A stretch of DNA of 64,000 bases from Tritonibacter mobilis (GTDB taxonomy: Bacteria; Pseudomonadota; Alphaproteobacteria; Rhodobacterales; Rhodobacteraceae), in assembly GCF_001681715.1 (NCBI RefSeq), contig NZ_LNWY01000013.1, forward strand, positions 19,522-83,521. Direction: 5' to 3'. The notes under the pieces were generated by a model. That model did no database searches, was not told the origin of the DNA, and worked only from the letters and a program-made list of their open reading frames with translations. The translations under genes were made by a program, and so were the position numbers. Of this stretch, positions 1 through 8,512 are shown in pieces (the stretch's first letter is position 1; each line of letters starts with the position of its first letter).

Positions 1-91
1 AAAGTTGAAAAGCTCTGCCATCTCATGTTCCTGCGTCAGTCTGCACACCGCGAGGGCGGTGATTCACCCCTAATGCCAAGGAGGCGTCCCT

Positions 92-1507
92 ATGTCCACA
101 GATGACCCGAACCAGAACCTGCGTCTAGGTTGGGAGGAATGGGTCAGATTGCCCACACTTGGCCTGCCCGCGTTGCGTGCAAAGGTCGACACTGGCGCGC
201 GGACCTCTGCCCTTCATGCGACTGACATTGAGACCTTCGGCCCCTCCAAGGCCCCCAAGGTCCGCTTTACCGTGCACCCGATTCCGGGGCGCGATGATCT
301 GCTCATCCCCTGCTCTGCCGAGATCAAGGACCGCCGCGAGGTGACCTCCTCCAATGGGGATCGTGAACTGCGCTATGTGATTGAAACCAATCTGGAAATC
401 GGCGGGCAGATCTGGCCCGTGGAGATCACGCTGACCGACCGGCGCGGCATGGCGCTGCATATGCTGCTGGGACGGCAGGCGCTTACCGAGAACATCTCTG
501 TGGTGCCGTCCGAGCGCTATTGCCAACCGGAGCTGGATTACTCCGTCTACACCACGCCTGCGATCCGCAAAAAGGCCCCGAACCGCGCGTTGCGGATTGC
601 GGTGCTGAGCCGCGAGGACAATTATTCCACCCGCCGTCTGGTCGAAGAAGGCGAACGCCGTGGCCATTCGGTGGAGGTGATCGACACGACGCGCTGCTAT
701 ATGTCGATCAACGCGTTGGCACCGGAAATCCACTATGACGGCAAGCGTCTGCCCCGCTATGACGCGGTGATCCCGCGGATCGGAGCCTCGATCACCCAGT
801 ATGGTACGGCGCTGTTGCGCCAGTTTGAGACCATCGGCACCTATTGCGTCAACGGCAGCGCGGGCATCACCGCCAGCCGCGACAAGCTGCACGCACATCA
901 GATGCTGGCACGTCACAAGATCGGCATGCCCCCCACCGCCTTTGCCGCCTCGCCCAAGGACACCAACGCGCTGATTGATATTGTCGGTGGTGCGCCGCTC
1001 ATTGTGAAGCTGCTTGAGAGCACACAAGGCAAAGGTGTGGTGCTGGCGGAAACCAAGAAGGCGGCGGAGTCGGTGATTACGGCGTTTCGTGGCCTCAAGG
1101 CCAACTTCCTCGTGCAGCAATTCGTCAAAGAGGCCGCAGGCGTCGACATTCGCTGTTTTGTGGTGGGGTCCAAAGTGGTCGCAGCAATGAAGCGATCCGG
1201 TGCGGAGGGCGATTTCCGCTCCAACCTGCATCTGGGCGGCAGTGCGGTCTCGGTCCGCATCACCAAGGAAGAGCGCGCAACCGCAATCCGCGCCGCGCGC
1301 TGCTTTGGCCTTGGGGTGGCGGGTGTCGATCTCTTGCGCTCGGAAACCGGGCCAAAGGTTCTGGAGGTGAACTCCTCGCCGGGTCTTGAGGGGATCGAGA
1401 AGACATCAAACAAAGACATCGCGGCCCTGATCCACGACGAGATCGAGACCAATGTGCGCCCCACGCCCCTACGCAGCCGCAAGGCGCTGGGCGACGCCGC
1501 CGAATAA
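92..1507 (+). CDS. rimK: Retropepsin-like (RimB-type) domain fused to RimK ATP-grasp ligase
   Basis: The 471-residue protein has two parts. Residues 10-150 match the putative ATP-dependent zinc protease/retropepsin-like family, with the motif [12 protein letters not shown] around Asp33. Residues from about 168 onward form a RimK-type ATP-grasp ligase, beginning [12 protein letters not shown] and ending with the metal/ATP motif [12 protein letters not shown] near residue 435. RimK adds glutamates to the C-terminus of ribosomal protein S6 in E. coli; in other bacteria a separate RimB-like protease partners it. Here both are in one chain, so a combined modify-and-trim role is an inference. The ATG at 92 follows a strong AAGGAGG Shine-Dalgarno. 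It is the first gene of the window and an imperfect hairpin follows it. Confidence 0.85.
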   Translation: MSTDDPNQNLRLGWEEWVRLPTLGLPALRAKVDTGARTSALHATDIETFGPSKAPKVRFTVHPIPGRDDLLIPCSAEIKDRREVTSSNGDRELRYVIETNLEIGGQIWPVEITLTDRRGMALHMLLGRQALTENISVVPSERYCQPELDYSVYTTPAIRKKAPNRALRIAVLSREDNYSTRRLVEEGERRGHSVEVIDTTRCYMSINALAPEIHYDGKRLPRYDAVIPRIGASITQYGTALLRQFETIGTYCVNGSAGITASRDKLHAHQMLARHKIGMPPTAFAASPKDTNALIDIVGGAPLIVKLLESTQGKGVVLAETKKAAESVITAFRGLKANFLVQQFVKEAAGVDIRCFVVGSKVVAAMKRSGAEGDFRSNLHLGGSAVSVRITKEERATAIRAARCFGLGVAGVDLLRSETGPKVLEVNSSPGLEGIEKTSNKDIAALIHDEIETNVRPTPLRSRKALGDAAE

Positions 1508-1529
1508 CCCATGCGGTGAACGAAGACCC

Positions 1530-1561
1530 TTTCCCCTTGACGCTCCGGCGTTGAGGGGAAA
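1530..1561. other. Imperfect hairpin after rimK
   Basis: TTTCCCCT and AGGGGAAA arms with an inner CGC/GCG pairing and two mismatches lie between the rimK stop and the SPFH gene. No T-tract follows, so this is at best a weak terminator or an mRNA-processing stem. Confidence 0.35.
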
Positions 1562-1599
1562 CTCTGCGCTCATTGTTGATTTAGACCCGGATTTTTCCC

Positions 1600-2487
1600 A
1601 TGACAGAACAAGATATCATCGACGCCCTCTCTGGTGGGCTGCTCTATATCGTTGCCGCCCTCTTTGTGATCATCGTGATCTTCAAAGGGGTCCGCATCGT
1701 ACCCCAATCGGAAAAATTCGTGGTTGAGCGCTTTGGCCGCCTGAAATCCGTGCTTGGGCCGGGCATCAACTTTATCGTGCCATTTCTGGATGTTGTACGC
1801 CACAAAGTCTCCATTCTGGAGCGTCAGCTGCCCAACGCCAGCCAAGACGCGATCACCCGCGACAACGTGCTGGTGGAGATCGACACCTCGGTGTTTTACC
1901 GCATTCTGGAACCGGAAAAGACCGTCTACCGCATCCGCGATGTGGACGGAGCGATTTCGACCACCGTGGCCGGGATCGTGCGCGCCGAGATCGGCAAGAT
2001 GGATCTCGACGAGGTGCAATCCAACCGCTCGCAGCTGATCGGTGAGATCAAGAAAAGCGTGGAGAGCGCGGTGGATGACTGGGGCATCGAGGTGACGCGC
2101 GCGGAGATCCTCGACGTGAACCTCGACCAAGCCACCCGCGATGCGATGTTGCAGCAGCTCAATGCCGAACGCGCCCGCCGCGCGCAGGTGACCGAAGCCG
2201 AAGGCAAGAAACGCGCGGTCGAACTGGCCGCCGATGCTGAGCTTTATGCAGCAGAGCAAACCGCAAAAGCGCGCCGTATTCAGGCCGAGGCCGAAGCCTT
2301 TGCCACCGAAGTCGTGGCCAAGGCGATTGCCGAGAACGGTCTGGCCGCAGCGCAGTATCAGGTGGCGCTCAAACAGGTCGAAGCCCTCAACGCGCTGGGC
2401 AATGGCGATGGCAAACAGACCATTATCGTGCCAGCACAAGCCATTGAGGCCTTTGGCGATGCCTTCAAAATGCTGAAGGCGAAGTGA
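1600..2487 (+). CDS. SPFH/band 7 (stomatin/QmcA-like) membrane protein
   Basis: A 295-residue protein with one N-terminal membrane segment (about residues 10-30, LYIVAALFVIIVIFKGVRIV), then a band-7/SPFH domain recognisable by VPQSEKFVVERFGR, GPGINFIVPF and RDNVLVEIDTSVFYRI. From about residue 170 comes a long charged Ala/Glu helix (LNAERARRAQVTEAEGKKRA), the usual coiled coil of stomatins. The family scaffolds membrane microdomains and is linked to membrane protein quality control (QmcA/HflK relatives). Its stop codon overlaps the ATG of the following NfeD-type gene, so the two are translationally coupled, the classic stomatin-NfeD arrangement. The exact substrate or partner is unknown. Confidence 0.9.
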   Translation: MTEQDIIDALSGGLLYIVAALFVIIVIFKGVRIVPQSEKFVVERFGRLKSVLGPGINFIVPFLDVVRHKVSILERQLPNASQDAITRDNVLVEIDTSVFYRILEPEKTVYRIRDVDGAISTTVAGIVRAEIGKMDLDEVQSNRSQLIGEIKKSVESAVDDWGIEVTRAEILDVNLDQATRDAMLQQLNAERARRAQVTEAEGKKRAVELAADAELYAAEQTAKARRIQAEAEAFATEVVAKAIAENGLAAAQYQVALKQVEALNALGNGDGKQTIIVPAQAIEAFGDAFKMLKAK

Positions 2488-2759
2488 TGGGCGCGCTCTG
2501 GTCACTGTGGTGGGTCTGGGGCGTGATTGCCCTAGGCCTTGCTATCATTGAGATCCTGCTGCCGGGGTTTGTCTTTCTTGGCTTTGCCATTGGTGCGGCA
2601 GCGGTTGCGGTGATCCTGCTGACACCATTGAGCCTCACTTTACCGGTGCTTTTGCTGGTCTTTGCGGTGCTGTCACTGGCAGCATGGCTGATCCTCAGAC
2701 GCGTCTTTGCCCTGCCCAAGGGTCAGGTGAAGACCTTCGACACCGATATCAACGATTGA
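2487..2759 (+). CDS. NfeD-like membrane protein
   Basis: A protein of about 90 residues with two to three hydrophobic segments (WVWGVIALGLAIIEILLPGF, then FLGFAIGAAAVAVILL and LPVLLLVFAVLSLAAWLILR) and a short soluble tail. The ATG at 2487 overlaps the stop of the SPFH gene (TGATG); an in-frame GTG one codon upstream is an alternative. Short NfeD-like proteins (YbbK/NfeD family) are regular operon partners of SPFH proteins. This copy lacks the N-terminal ClpP-like protease domain and most of the C-terminal OB-fold, so it is the membrane part only. A terminator follows immediately. Confidence 0.8.
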   Translation: MGALWSLWWVWGVIALGLAIIEILLPGFVFLGFAIGAAAVAVILLTPLSLTLPVLLLVFAVLSLAAWLILRRVFALPKGQVKTFDTDIND

Positions 2760-2770
2760 GCAACACATGA

Positions 2771-2797
2771 GCGCCGAGGGAACGCCTCGGCGCTTTT
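2771..2797 (+). terminator. Rho-independent terminator after SPFH-NfeD
   Basis: GCGCCGAGG and CCTCGGCGC form a perfect 9-bp stem with a 5-nt loop and a TTTT tail, 11 nt after the NfeD stop. Confidence 0.85.
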
Positions 2798-2910
2798 GCC
2801 TTTCCGGCTGCCAGCGGGAAGTGAGATCTGGTCGTTGAAAACGCCACGCTCTCTGGACCCGGCGCGCTCGTTTCCCTATATAAAACCTCAGATAACTGAC
2901 CGAGGCTTGA

Positions 2911-3273
2911 ATGACCGACGCATCCGAACCGCTTGAAGGCACCCCGCTGATTGCGCCCTCCTCCGTGTCCCACTCGCTCTATGAGCCGGTGGTTGATGCC
3001 TGCCGTACCGTCTTTGACCCGGAAATCCCGGTCAACATCTATGATCTTGGCCTGATCTACACGGTTGATATCACTGATGAAAACGATGTGAAAATCATCA
3101 TGACCCTAACCGCGCCCGGCTGCCCCGTCGCAGGCGACATGCCCGGCTGGATTGTTGATGCGGTTTCCCCCGTGCCCGGCGTCAAAAGCGTCGATGTGGA
3201 ACTCACATGGGAGCCACCCTGGGGCATGGACATGATGTCGGATGAAGCCCGGCTGGAACTCGGGTTCATGTAA
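2911..3273 (+). CDS. DUF59/MIP18-type Fe-S cluster assembly protein
   Basis: A 120-residue cytoplasmic protein. After a variable 30-residue N-terminus, residues 25-115 are a DUF59 domain: VFDPEIPVNIYDLGLIYTV, the conserved-cysteine segment TAPGCPVAGDMPGW (Cys about 70) and VPGVKSVDVELTWEPPW. This matches the stand-alone DUF59 proteins annotated as SUF-system Fe-S assembly proteins (SufT/PaaD-like), which help maturation of Fe-S proteins. It is followed 125 bp later by an A-type Fe-S carrier, supporting that role. A TATATAA element lies about 30 bp upstream of the start. No suf operon is in the window. Whether it is SufT proper is not certain because the longer SufT N-terminus is absent. Confidence 0.82.
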   Translation: MTDASEPLEGTPLIAPSSVSHSLYEPVVDACRTVFDPEIPVNIYDLGLIYTVDITDENDVKIIMTLTAPGCPVAGDMPGWIVDAVSPVPGVKSVDVELTWEPPWGMDMMSDEARLELGFM

Positions 3274-3398
3274 TCGAAACCCTGCGGTCGAAGTATCGTG
3301 ATCGCAGGCCAGTCGGCCCCACCCTGTTGTCAGCCGCCCCTTGATGGGCCGCAGCGGACCCCTTAGGTTACAGGGTAACACATAACGGAGCCTTCCTC

Positions 3399-3752
3399 AT
3401 GTTCGCCATTCCCGGCAAGCAAGCTGTCACCATGACCCCCCGCGCCGCCGCGCAGATCTCCAAGCTGATGGAGAAGGCGGGCCATGCCGGTCTGCGCATC
3501 GGCATCAAAAAAGGCGGCTGTGCGGGCATGGAATACACCATGGAATATGTCGATGCCGCCGATCCCAACGATGAGGTGGTGGAACAGGACGGCGCGCGGG
3601 TGCTGATTGCGCCGATGGCGCAGATGTTCCTGTTTGGCACCGAGATCGACTATGAGACCACGCTGTTGGAGTCGAGCTTTAAGTTCAACAACCCCAACGT
3701 CGCTGAGGCCTGCGGTTGCGGTGAATCGATCAGCTTTAAGGTCGGCGAGTAA
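3399..3752 (+). CDS. HesB/IscA/SufA-family A-type Fe-S carrier
   Basis: A 117-residue protein with all three cysteines of A-type carriers: one in GIKKGGCAGMEYTM and two in the C-terminal EACGCGESISF. These ligate a labile Fe-S cluster that is passed to apo-proteins. It starts MFAIPGKQAVTMTPRAAAQI, like alphaproteobacterial HesB/SufA proteins. Placed after the DUF59 gene and before tpiA, with its own leader (a GTTAC-AGG-GTAAC inverted repeat at 3367-3379 lies about 20 bp before the start) and its own terminator. The sequence does not distinguish SufA from ErpA-like roles. Confidence 0.88.
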   Translation: MFAIPGKQAVTMTPRAAAQISKLMEKAGHAGLRIGIKKGGCAGMEYTMEYVDAADPNDEVVEQDGARVLIAPMAQMFLFGTEIDYETTLLESSFKFNNPNVAEACGCGESISFKVGE

Positions 3753-3780
3753 CCCCCGAACAGCACTCATATTCCGTATC

Positions 3781-3809
3781 AAAAGGGTGGCCATGCGCCG
3801 CCCTTTTTT
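3781..3809 (+). terminator. Rho-independent terminator after the A-type carrier gene
   Basis: AAAAGGGTGGC and GCCGCCCTTTT form an 11-bp stem with one G-T wobble and a 5-nt loop, running into a T-run, 28 nt after the stop codon. Confidence 0.8.
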
Positions 3810-3898
3810 GATGGGGGGTGCAGCGATGATTGCCCGCCTCGCGCCTCGGTGCTACCACCAATGACAACAGTATTATGCAACAAGATATGGGGGGCGAC

Positions 3899-4639
3899 AT
3901 GGCGCGCAAACTCGCGGCAGGCAATTGGAAGATGAACGGCACCGGCGACAGCCTCGCAGAGCTGGAAGCGCTCGCCAAGGGGGATCTGCCCAAAGGCGTG
4001 GACGTGTTGATCTGCCCCCCCGCCACGCTGATCTCCCGCGCGGCAGAACGTGCGGACAAGATCGCTATCGGCGGGCAGGATTGCCACGCGGCCGCATCCG
4101 GCGCGCATACCGGGGACCTGAGCGCCGAGATGCTGCGCGATGCGGGGGCGTCTTATGTGATCCTCGGCCATTCCGAACGCCGCGCCGATCATGGCGAGAG
4201 CGACGAAATGGTGCGCGCCAAGACCGACGCCGCCCATGGTGCCAATCTGGTCGCCGTGGTCTGCATCGGTGAAACCCTGGAAGAACGCGAGGCAGGCTCC
4301 ACCCTGCAGGTGGTGGGCATGCAGCTGGCAGGCTCCCTGCCCGATGGTGTCACCGCACAAAACACTGTTGTCGCCTATGAGCCGGTCTGGGCCATTGGCA
4401 CCGGCAAGGTCCCCACGCTGGAGCAGATCGCAGAGGTGCATAACGCCTTGCGCGACGCCTTGGTGCAGCGCTTTGGCAATGCGGGCGCGGATGTGCCGCT
4501 TTTGTATGGCGGATCGGTGAAACCCGGCAATGCGGCAGAGATTTTTGCCGTCTCAAACGTCGACGGCGCGTTGGTGGGCGGGGCCAGCCTGAAGTCCGCT
4601 GATTTTGCACCGATCATTGCGGCGCTGGCGGCCAGCTAA
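3899..4639 (+). CDS. tpiA: Triose-phosphate isomerase
   Basis: A 246-residue TIM barrel interconverting glyceraldehyde-3-phosphate and dihydroxyacetone phosphate. Catalytic residues are all visible: Asn9/Lys11 in [10 protein letters not shown], His91 in VILGHSERR and Glu161 in [11 protein letters not shown]; the phosphate-binding GGSV and GGASL loops are near the C-terminus. The start at 3899 ([11 protein letters not shown]) is chosen from the family N-terminus; the frame stays open further upstream, and an ATG at 3887 precedes a G-run that probably serves as the ribosome-binding site. The gene appears monocistronic, behind the terminator of the A-type carrier gene. Confidence 0.95.
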   Translation: MARKLAAGNWKMNGTGDSLAELEALAKGDLPKGVDVLICPPATLISRAAERADKIAIGGQDCHAAASGAHTGDLSAEMLRDAGASYVILGHSERRADHGESDEMVRAKTDAAHGANLVAVVCIGETLEEREAGSTLQVVGMQLAGSLPDGVTAQNTVVAYEPVWAIGTGKVPTLEQIAEVHNALRDALVQRFGNAGADVPLLYGGSVKPGNAAEIFAVSNVDGALVGGASLKSADFAPIIAALAAS

Positions 4640-4728
4640 GCGCTCATATTTCCGCAAAATTATCGCAAACGGAGCCCTCGGGCTTTGTTTACGATACTGC
4701 CTAACCTTTTATTTTCAAAGAGAAACCT

Positions 4729-5094
4729 GTGAACATTATTGCCCACGTTGAAATTCCTGTACGCGATCTCGCGCGCGCCATGACATTTTACAGCACCGTA
4801 TTTGAAATCACATTTTCCGATATCACCAGCATCCACGGCAACCGTATGGCCTTCTTTCCCTTCACCGAAGGACAAGACGGGGCCAGCGGAGCCTTGGCAG
4901 AAGGAGAGATCTACGTGCCCACACATCAGGGCGCGTTGCTGTATCTCAGCGTGAACGACATCGACGCGGTGCTGCAACGCGCAACAAACCTTGGCCAGCA
5001 GATCCTGCTTCCAAAGACCGCTTTGGACGATGGTGGGTTTGTTGCGGAAATCGAAGACAGCGAAGGCAACCGCATCGCAGTTCAGATGCTTTAA
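4729..5094 (+). CDS. VOC (glyoxalase/bleomycin resistance) family protein
   Basis: A 121-residue single-module protein of the vicinal oxygen chelate fold. It opens with the typical first strand and helix (IIAHVEIPVRDLARAMTFYS) followed by TVFEITF, and ends with the paired motif GGFVAEIEDSEGNRIAVQ, where the last-strand Glu is a usual metal ligand. The first-strand His (H5) is the matching ligand. It starts with GTG at 4729 behind AAAGAGAA. The substrate is unknown: relatives range from glyoxalase-like to dioxygenase-like enzymes. The gene lies between tpiA and a convergent RNase J gene and has no operon partner. Confidence 0.75.
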   Translation: MNIIAHVEIPVRDLARAMTFYSTVFEITFSDITSIHGNRMAFFPFTEGQDGASGALAEGEIYVPTHQGALLYLSVNDIDAVLQRATNLGQQILLPKTALDDGGFVAEIEDSEGNRIAVQML

Positions 5095-5140
5095 CGACCC
5101 ATGGAACGAACGAAGGGAGAGGACAGAGCGCCTCCCCCTT

Positions 5141-5207
5141 CATCTTTTCAAAAATACCTCGGGAGTGAAGTGACCCGAAGGGACACGAGGGGGCAGCGCC
5201 CCCTCCT
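5141..5207. repeat. REP-like GC-rich intergenic element, copy 1
   Basis: Between the VOC gene and the convergent RNase J gene, the minus strand carries a GAGGGGGC/GCCCCCTC stem with a 3-nt loop (5187-5205), then CCCGAGGTATTTTTGAAAAG. The same order (GGGGGC hairpin, then CCCGGGATATTTGAGG) recurs at 29560-29607. Elements of this form are, from memory, frequent between genes in Roseobacter genomes. It may also stop convergent transcription. Confidence 0.5.
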
Positions 5208-5213
5208 GCGCGA

Positions 5214-6881
5214 TCAGCGCATACGGCTGACGACAACCGTCACTTCGGGCTTCTTGCCGATCTCGGACTGGGCGGTCTGACGCGCGATGCGCTTCAGTTC
5301 CTGTTCCAGCTTATCGTCATCCTTCAGCGTTTTCTTGCCCGCGCGCATCAGGAACTGGTTCAGATCCTCTTCCATGACCTCGGCCAGCGCGGCGTTGGAC
5401 TGACCGGTCTCGGCAAGACCCTTGAGGTCGACCCAGGGTTCGCCCAGCGGTTCGTCCTCTTCGTCGAGGATGGCCGTGACCACCACATGACCGTTAAGCG
5501 CCATACGAATACGGTCGCGCACGATGCCATCCATGGCGCCAATCTTGACTGAGCCATCCAGATAGGTACGGCCGGTGTCGATATAGTCGGCCACCTTGGG
5601 CGTATCGCCCGTGAGGTCGATCATCATGCCGTTGACGGCAATGGCGGAGGCGATGCCCTTGTCCTCGCCGAGGCGCGCATGCTGGCGCAGGTGGCGGTGT
5701 TCGCCGTGCATCGGGATCAGGATCTTGGGCTTCACGATGTCATGCATCTGCTCAAGGTCGGGGCGGTTGGCGTGACCAGACACGTGATAGAGACCGGAGC
5801 TGTCATCCACCACATCAACGCCCTTCTCGGAAAACTGGTTGATGATCCAGATCACGCCTTTTTCATTGCCGGGAATGGTCTTGGAGGAGAACAGGAACAG
5901 ATCGCCCTCCTTGAGCTCCATGCCGCGATACTTGCCACGGGCCAGCTGTGCAGTAGCAGCCCGGCGTTCGCCCTGCGATCCGGTGGTGATCAGCATCAGG
6001 TTTTCGCGCGGAATATCAGCCGCTTCCTCGGGTTGAACCACTTTGGGAAAATCGCTCAGCACCCCGGTTTCGATCGAGGCTTCGATCATCCGGCGCATGG
6101 CACGGCCCAACAGCACAATAGAGCGCCCTGCCCGTTCGCCCGCCTGCGCCAGTGTTTTGACGCGCGCAACGTTGGAGGCAAAGGTGGTCGCGGCCACCAT
6201 GCCGGAGGCCTCAGAGATGAGTTTGGTGATGTTGTCGCCCAGATCGCTCTCGGAGCGGCCCGCATGCGGTGAGAACACATTGGTGGAATCGCACACCAGC
6301 GCCTGCACGCCATCCTTGGAAATCTCGGCCCAGAGGTCGGGATCAAAGGCCTCGCCCACGATGGGGTTGGCGTCCAGTTTGAAATCGCCGGTATGGATCA
6401 CCCGGCCTGCGGGGCTGTCGATCACCAGACCACCCGATTCCGGGATCGAGTGCGAAATGGGCACCGCACCGATGGTGAAGGGGCCGAGCTTGGTCACTTC
6501 GGGCCAAGGCGAGATCGTCACCACGGCGTCGGGGTCATGGCCCTGCTCTTCCATCTTGCGACGGGCGATATTGGCGGTAAAGGCGCGCGCATAGACCGGC
6601 ACATTGAGGCGGCTATAGAGATGCGCCACCGCGCCGATGTGGTCCTCGTGGGCGTGGGTGATGAAAATCCCCTCCAGCTGATCGGCGCGTTCCGCCAGCC
6701 AACTGATGTCGGGCATGATCAAATCCACGCCGGGGGTGGTGTCCATGTCGGGAAAGGCCACGCCCAGATCAACCAGGATCAGGCGTTCCTTGCCCGGCGC
6801 GCCATAGCCATAGACGTAGGCGTTCATGCCGATTTCACCTGCCCCGCCGAGGGGCAAATAGATTAAACGTTCACTGCTCAT
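5214..6881 (-). CDS. rnj: Ribonuclease J (beta-CASP metallo-beta-lactamase RNase)
   Basis: A 555-residue RNase J with 5'-to-3' exo- and endonuclease capacity in mRNA decay and rRNA maturation. The zinc motif HAHEDH is at residues 76-81, HTGDFKLD supplies further ligands near 165, and the beta-CASP part has IPMHGEHRHLRQHARLGED near 390. The C-terminal domain (after about 450) ends EVTVVVSRMR. Alphaproteobacteria commonly carry RNase J alongside RNase E. The start codon overlaps the coaX stop by 4 nt, so it is translationally coupled to coaX; the run coaX-rnj follows birA and the nuo operon, on the far side of a strong terminator. Confidence 0.93.
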   Translation of the reverse strand: MSSERLIYLPLGGAGEIGMNAYVYGYGAPGKERLILVDLGVAFPDMDTTPGVDLIMPDISWLAERADQLEGIFITHAHEDHIGAVAHLYSRLNVPVYARAFTANIARRKMEEQGHDPDAVVTISPWPEVTKLGPFTIGAVPISHSIPESGGLVIDSPAGRVIHTGDFKLDANPIVGEAFDPDLWAEISKDGVQALVCDSTNVFSPHAGRSESDLGDNITKLISEASGMVAATTFASNVARVKTLAQAGERAGRSIVLLGRAMRRMIEASIETGVLSDFPKVVQPEEAADIPRENLMLITTGSQGERRAATAQLARGKYRGMELKEGDLFLFSSKTIPGNEKGVIWIINQFSEKGVDVVDDSSGLYHVSGHANRPDLEQMHDIVKPKILIPMHGEHRHLRQHARLGEDKGIASAIAVNGMMIDLTGDTPKVADYIDTGRTYLDGSVKIGAMDGIVRDRIRMALNGHVVVTAILDEEDEPLGEPWVDLKGLAETGQSNAALAEVMEEDLNQFLMRAGKKTLKDDDKLEQELKRIARQTAQSEIGKKPEVTVVVSRMR

Positions 6882-7660
6882 GCGTGAGTACCGATATCCT
6901 TATTATGTTCGTGGATGCGCCGCAGACCTTGCATGGTCAGGTCATCCTCGTATGCGTCAAATAGATCTGCTGTCTGCTGGAAGAGCGGCGCCAGCCCGCC
7001 GGTTGATATGACTTTCATCGGCACGCCGGATTCGGCCTTGATGCGATCGCAGATCTCGCGCACGAGGCCGACATAGCCCCAGAACACGCCGGATTGCATA
7101 CAGGCGACCGTGTTGGTGCCGATGACATTTTGTGGTTTCGAGATGTCGACATGGGGCAGCGCGGCGGCGGCATGGTGCAGCGCCTCAAGGCTGAGGTTTA
7201 CCCCCGGCGCGATGACACCGCCCACATAGGCGCCGTCCTTGGCCACCACGTCGAATGTGGTTGCGGTTCCAAAATCAACGACGATCAGATCGCCGCCGTA
7301 TTTGTGATAGCCGGCGACCGTATTGACCAAACGGTCCGGGCCAACGGTGGTGCCTTCGTCGACGCGCACATCCACCGGGAGCGCGCATTCAGGTTTGCCC
7401 ACCACCAGCGGGCGGGTCTTGAAATAGCGGTCCGACAGCACGCGCAGGTTGAAAACCACGCGCGGCACGGTTGAGGAAATGATGACATCGGTGATCTGCG
7501 CCTTGATGCCTTGCAGGGTCATCAGGGTGGAAAGCCAGACGTAATACTGATCTGCGGTGCGCTGCCATTCGGTCGAGGTGCGCCAATGGCCAATCATCTG
7601 ATCGCCATCCCAGAGTGCAAAGACAGTGTTGGTGTTGCCGCAATCAACCGCGAGAAGCAT
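6878..7660 (-). CDS. coaX: Type III pantothenate kinase
   Basis: A 260-residue enzyme phosphorylating pantothenate in the first step of coenzyme A synthesis. It shows the ASKHA-fold phosphate loop DCGNTNTVFALWDG at residues 6-19, the second phosphate motif VVDFGTATTFDVV near 125, and YVGGVIAPGVNLSLEAL. The length matches the family. It starts MLLAVDCGNTN 14 nt downstream of birA and overlaps rnj by 4 nt. The birA-coaX pairing is common in bacteria: BirA and CoaX sit together as cofactor genes. Confidence 0.94.
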   Translation of the reverse strand: MLLAVDCGNTNTVFALWDGDQMIGHWRTSTEWQRTADQYYVWLSTLMTLQGIKAQITDVIISSTVPRVVFNLRVLSDRYFKTRPLVVGKPECALPVDVRVDEGTTVGPDRLVNTVAGYHKYGGDLIVVDFGTATTFDVVAKDGAYVGGVIAPGVNLSLEALHHAAAALPHVDISKPQNVIGTNTVACMQSGVFWGYVGLVREICDRIKAESGVPMKVISTGGLAPLFQQTADLFDAYEDDLTMQGLRRIHEHNKDIGTHA

Positions 7661-7674
7661 GTGCCCCGCCTCCG

Positions 7675-8424
7675 TCAGAAAAAGATATCCGCGGCGGGGA
7701 TGGTGACTTTCCCCTTTGCGGTCTTGAGAACGAGGTTGCCCGCGTCGTCGATGGTTTCAAAGGTGCCCGAGGTTTCCTCGCGCGCGGTGCGGGCGGTGAT
7801 CACCTCACCCAACTTGGCCGCCCGTGACAGCCACAGCTCGCGGATGGGCGCAAAGCCGTAGGTGGTGAACTGGTCCTCATGACGGGCAAATGCAAGGGCA
7901 AGCGCCGACAGAAACGTCTCCGGGTCAACGCGCACGCCGGTTTCCGACTGTAGCGACACCGGCCACACTGCGCCGGGTTCCAGCCATTCCTTCATCGGGG
8001 TTTCGGCCAGATTGACGCCAATCCCGATAGAAAGATGATCGACACCGGATTTGACGCCCGCGCTTTCAAGGAGGATGCCTGCAAGCTTGCCGCCATTGAG
8101 CAGCACATCATTGGGCCACTTGAGCGCAAGTCCGCTGGTGCGGCCGGTTACGGTCTCTACGGCGTCATAGAGCGCAAGTGCGGCGATAAAGCTGCGCAGG
8201 GCGATCTGGTCGGGCGTGCCCTTGGGGCGATAGACCAGCGTGCCTGCAAAGTTGCCCTTGGGATCGGTCCACGCGCGTCCGCGTCGTCCGCGGCCTTTGG
8301 TCTGGCGCAGGGCGAGTATCCACTCCGGCCCGGTAAGGCTGGGCGCAAGGCGGGCGGCCTCGTCTAAGGTGCTGTCGACTTCTGCCAGCACACGGCGCCC
8401 GTATCCGATAGGCCAATCTGTCAT
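7675..8424 (-). CDS. birA: Biotin-[acetyl-CoA-carboxylase] ligase
   Basis: A 249-residue biotin protein ligase without the N-terminal DNA-binding domain of E. coli BirA, so it is a ligase only, not a repressor. Motifs: the biotinyl-AMP loop TKGRGRRGRAWTDPKGN near residues 50-65, and LALKWPNDVLLNGGKLAGIL near 110. The start MTDWPIGYGRRV at 8424 is chosen over an upstream ATG (8460) because the extra codons overlap the nuo terminator hairpin. In Paracoccus, a birA homologue likewise lies downstream of the nqo genes. Its products elsewhere in this window would include the biotinylated LiuD. Confidence 0.92.
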   Translation of the reverse strand: MTDWPIGYGRRVLAEVDSTLDEAARLAPSLTGPEWILALRQTKGRGRRGRAWTDPKGNFAGTLVYRPKGTPDQIALRSFIAALALYDAVETVTGRTSGLALKWPNDVLLNGGKLAGILLESAGVKSGVDHLSIGIGVNLAETPMKEWLEPGAVWPVSLQSETGVRVDPETFLSALALAFARHEDQFTTYGFAPIRELWLSRAAKLGEVITARTAREETSGTFETIDDAGNLVLKTAKGKVTIPAADIFF

Positions 8425-8458
8425 GCGCGCCCCTTTAGCACCCGGTTTGACAAAAGGC

Positions 8459-8490
8459 AAAAGGCCCGGTCGCTCCGGACCGGGCCTTTT
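8459..8490 (-). terminator. Terminator of the nuo operon
   Basis: AAAAGGCCCGGTC and GACCGGGCCTTTT make a perfect 13-bp stem with a 6-nt loop directly after nuoN. It is T-rich on both strands, and read leftward the tract continues CCTTTTGCCTTTTG. It separates nuoN from birA, although read-through is likely given the spacing. Confidence 0.8.
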
Positions 8491-8512
8491 GACGAATTAT
8501 TGCCTGCACTCA

